A stretch of DNA of 64,000 bases from Bacteroidia bacterium (lineage in GTDB: Bacteria > Bacteroidota > Bacteroidia > Flavobacteriales > Schleiferiaceae). The notes below the pieces were generated by a model, which saw only the letters and a list, made by a program, of their open reading frames with translations, was not told where the DNA came from and ran no database searches. Shown piece after piece: positions 61,547 to 64,000 of the stretch (positions are counted from its first letter, which is position 1; every line of letters starts with the position of its first letter). The position numbers were made by a program, and so were the translations under genes. The stretch covers positions 310,001 through 374,000 of the forward strand of contig JAUHWL010000002.1 of NCBI GenBank assembly GCA_030424545.1. Reading direction: 5' to 3'.

Positions 61547-64000
61547 ATGTCCGAACTCCATAATAAACCTCAGCCAAATTTTAACGTAGCACAGTTGCGA
61601 ATTAATACCTGGAATGATTTAAAAAAGAAGGCAGAAATATTAGTAAAAAGCCAAGCTGAAAGTGAGGAGTTTAACCTTGTATTTACTGACCTTAAAGAAG
61701 ATTTAGCGAAGCTTAAAGTTATAGAGAAGTTTTTCTCTTTTCCGGGCACAGAGGAGGTGGCATGCTTAAACGCCACATTAAAAAATAAAGACTTTAAAGC
61801 GTTTAAAAACCAAACATCTAATTTGGTAAAAACGTTGGTAAGTGGTGCACACAGAACCAATGATGATCATCATGAATCGGCTGCTTTGCTGGAGGAAGAA
61901 AAAAATCAGAAAAAGCAATACAGAAAAAAGCAAAAAAACTTCGAGGTACTTTTTGTAGACAATGTGCCATCAGAGGAGATTGATAGAATTAAAAAAAGGC
62001 TTAAAGCAATTCGCAATGAAGATGACGAATTCTTGTATGAGGTAGTACATGTAAAAACATTTCAAGGTGCCCTCATGGCCATGCACATTAACCCCAATAT
62101 TCAGGCCTGTGTTATTCGGTATGATTTACCCTATAATAGCAAACACACCACAGGTTTCTTAATGCCTTATCTCAGCAATATTAATGAGTTGAATTTTCAG
62201 AACGTTTCTACAACAGAGTTGGGGCCGTTGCTAGGTAAAATCATTAAACAAGTAAGGCCAGAAGTAGACCTATATTTAGGTACCGATAATGCACCAACAG
62301 AAATAAAAGACAGCACTTTAAAGAATTTCAATAGAATTTTTTATAGAAAAGAAGATATTCAGGAACTGCATTTAACCATTGTAAGATATATCAAAGAAAG
62401 GTTTGATACTCCTTTTTTCTCTGCTTTGGTAAAATACAGCCAAAGACCAACAGGGGTTTTTCATGCTATGCCTATTTCTCGCGGTAACTCTGTTTTTAAA
62501 TCTAGATGGATAGAAGACTTTGGTGAGTTTTATGGTAGAAATCTTTTTTTAGCAGAAACATCAGCCACCACAGGAGGGTTAGATTCGCTTTTACAACCAA
62601 CGGGACCTTTAAAAGTTGCGCAAAAAATGGCTGCTAAAGCTTTTGGAGCACAGCATACTTTTTTTGCTACAAACGGTACTTCAACTTCTAACAAAATTGT
62701 GGTACAAGCGTTGGTAGAACCCGGAGATTTGGTATTGATAGATAGAGATTGTCATAAATCTCATCATTACGGTTTGGTGTTGGCAGGTGCATTGCCTGTG
62801 TATTTAGATTCTTACCCAATACCAAAATATTCTATGTATGGGGGTGTGCCTTTAACTACGATTAAAAGAAAACTACTGAGTCTTAAGAAAGCAGGAAGGC
62901 TAGATAGAGTAAAAATGTTACTTCTAACCAATTGTACTTTTGATGGATTGGTATATAATGTAGAACGGTTTATGGAAGAGGTGCTGGCCATAAAGCCAGA
63001 CATGATATTTTTATGGGACGAAGCATGGTTCGCATTTGCCGGATTTACTTACAATTACAAGCAGCGCACAGCTATGTATGTAGCCAATAAGTTGCGGTTA
63101 AAGTATAATTCAAATAGTTACAGAAAAGAATACCAAGAATATCAGAATAATAAATGCAACGATGACGATGCGGACTCTTGCCTTTTGCCAGATCCGGATT
63201 TGGTGAAAATTAGAGTGTATTCTACACAAAGCACGCACAAAACTTTATCATCAATGCGTCAGGGTTCAATGATTCATATCTGGGATGAAGATTACCATTT
63301 AAAAGTAGAAGATTCATTTCATGAATCTTACATGACGCACACATCTACATCACCCAATTATCAGATTTTAGCCTCTTTGGATGTGGGCCGTAGGCAAGTG
63401 CAGTTTGAAGGTTATGAGCTGGTAGAAAAAAGCATTGAATTGGCTATGTTGCTGCGCGCCAAAATTTCTGATCATCCAAATCTGAAAAAGTATTTTGATG
63501 TATTAACGGTTGAAGATTTTATTCCTCCGAGATTCAGAAAATCGGGTATTACGCAATATTATCATCCACAAAAGGGGTGGAGCCACTTAGAAAAGGCATG
63601 GGCGAATGATGAGTTTGTGCTGGACCCCACAAAAATCAATCTATTTATAGGCAGAACAGGGGTTGATGGTGATACATTTAAAAATGAATACCTGATGAAT
63701 AAATATGGTATTCAAATAAATAAAACAAGCCGAAACACAGTGCTTTTTATGACCAATATTGGCACAACAAGAGGCTCTGTAACATACCTGCTTAGAGTGC
63801 TGCAAGAAATAGCAAACGATTTAGACTTACGTTTTAAATCTATGATCAAGGCAGAATTAGACATTACCGAAAAGCGCATCGTTTCATTAACAACCAATGT
63901 GCCTCCACTGCCTAACTTTAGCAGATTTCACAACAGTTTTAGAGCCGTACAAGGTGTGCCAGGTGGCGATATTAGACGCGCCTATTTTTTAGCCTACAAA
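61547..64000 (+). CDS. Orn/Lys/Arg decarboxylase-like PLP enzyme (3' end outside window)
   Basis: Open frame of 818 codons from ATG 61547 to the edge, so the C-terminus is missing. Catalytic fold-type I core: ATSATTGGLDSLLQP-like region, TFFATNGTSTSNKIV, DRDCHKSHHYGLVLAG, the PLP Asp in FLWDEAWFAF, and the Lys near residue 564 in QSTHKTLSSMRQGSM, which matches the QSTHK of lysine decarboxylase. The first 285 residues before the core are about twice as long as usual, and a Lys/Asn/Asp-rich insert of about 45 residues precedes the PLP Lys. Substrate not certain; separated from the gabT pair by a terminator. Confidence 0.85.
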   Translation, partial: MSELHNKPQPNFNVAQLRINTWNDLKKKAEILVKSQAESEEFNLVFTDLKEDLAKLKVIEKFFSFPGTEEVACLNATLKNKDFKAFKNQTSNLVKTLVSGAHRTNDDHHESAALLEEEKNQKKQYRKKQKNFEVLFVDNVPSEEIDRIKKRLKAIRNEDDEFLYEVVHVKTFQGALMAMHINPNIQACVIRYDLPYNSKHTTGFLMPYLSNINELNFQNVSTTELGPLLGKIIKQVRPEVDLYLGTDNAPTEIKDSTLKNFNRIFYRKEDIQELHLTIVRYIKERFDTPFFSALVKYSQRPTGVFHAMPISRGNSVFKSRWIEDFGEFYGRNLFLAETSATTGGLDSLLQPTGPLKVAQKMAAKAFGAQHTFFATNGTSTSNKIVVQALVEPGDLVLIDRDCHKSHHYGLVLAGALPVYLDSYPIPKYSMYGGVPLTTIKRKLLSLKKAGRLDRVKMLLLTNCTFDGLVYNVERFMEEVLAIKPDMIFLWDEAWFAFAGFTYNYKQRTAMYVANKLRLKYNSNSYRKEYQEYQNNKCNDDDADSCLLPDPDLVKIRVYSTQSTHKTLSSMRQGSMIHIWDEDYHLKVEDSFHESYMTHTSTSPNYQILASLDVGRRQVQFEGYELVEKSIELAMLLRAKISDHPNLKKYFDVLTVEDFIPPRFRKSGITQYYHPQKGWSHLEKAWANDEFVLDPTKINLFIGRTGVDGDTFKNEYLMNKYGIQINKTSRNTVLFMTNIGTTRGSVTYLLRVLQEIANDLDLRFKSMIKAELDITEKRIVSLTTNVPPLPNFSRFHNSFRAVQGVPGGDIRRAYFLAYK

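Noticed and set aside
1-64000. CRISPR arrays, insertion sequences, prophage, tRNA and rRNA genes
   Set aside because: No regularly spaced repeats, transposase, integrase or phage structural genes; no tRNA-like fold recognised in any gap.

Overview
The window is a dense, low-GC chromosomal segment of a member of the Bacteroidota, most likely Flavobacteriales (my inference; no rRNA is present). The evidence is: proteins with a C-terminal type IX secretion (Por) sorting domain (997-2790, 10369-11643, 37514-38629), PorT next to ubiE, a PorP/SprF protein, a coenzyme-B12 methylmalonyl-CoA mutase in two subunits, and several upstream regions carrying the Bacteroidota -7 box TAnnTTTG. I see no tRNA, rRNA, insertion sequence, prophage or CRISPR array. 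No gap between genes exceeds 300 bases; the longest is 58897-59132.

Layout. 1-7.5 kb (minus strand): rluD (cut by the window edge), a T9SS-sorted protein, a PASTA protein, a VTT membrane protein, a PorP/SprF protein and recG. 7.5-11.7 kb (plus): an M1 aminopeptidase, a YbjQ-like protein and a secreted SGNH/PKD/T9SS protein, closed by a strong terminator. 11.7-24.9 kb: mostly envelope and polysaccharide genes on the minus strand (WcaJ-type sugar transferase, two glycosyltransferases, PlsC, MATE exporter, a large propeller lipoprotein operon), interrupted by a plus-strand group (PLP deaminase, glucosaminidase-LysM, cytochrome lipoprotein). 25.8-31.0 kb: a five-gene overlapping operon running ABC ATPase, ABC permease, MscS, Ppx/GppA and sigma-54-type response regulator. 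31-38.7 kb: EamA transporter, porT, ubiE, a MsbA-like exporter, a double-HExxH DUF4157 protein and secreted proteins. 38.7-47 kb (plus): PiT-PhoU phosphate transporter, DivIC/FtsB, dihaem cytochrome and the mutase pair. 47-51.3 kb (minus): a nitrite-reduction operon (outer-membrane barrel, haem-fused NirK, formylglycine-enzyme-like protein, SCO copper chaperone). 51.5-58.2 kb: AI-2E family transporter, SulP, PBP1A and a lipid A-type acyltransferase. 58.2-58.9 kb: a POT peptide transporter broken by an internal deletion. 59.1-64 kb: a GABA-transaminase/nitrilase pair, then a very long Orn/Lys/Arg decarboxylase-like enzyme that leaves the window.

How the genes work together. The nirK operon looks like a complete module for periplasmic nitrite reduction to NO plus copper delivery. 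The mutase pair serves propionate/methylmalonyl metabolism. The last three genes suggest catabolism of a basic amino acid or polyamine. The most unusual items are the double-metallopeptidase DUF4157 protein with no injection-system genes nearby, the formylglycine-enzyme-like partner of NirK that seems to lack the copper-binding cysteine pair, the deleted POT transporter, the decarboxylase with a doubled N-terminal region, and an acyltransferase gene with no usual start codon. No clearly new multi-gene defence or mobile system is visible.
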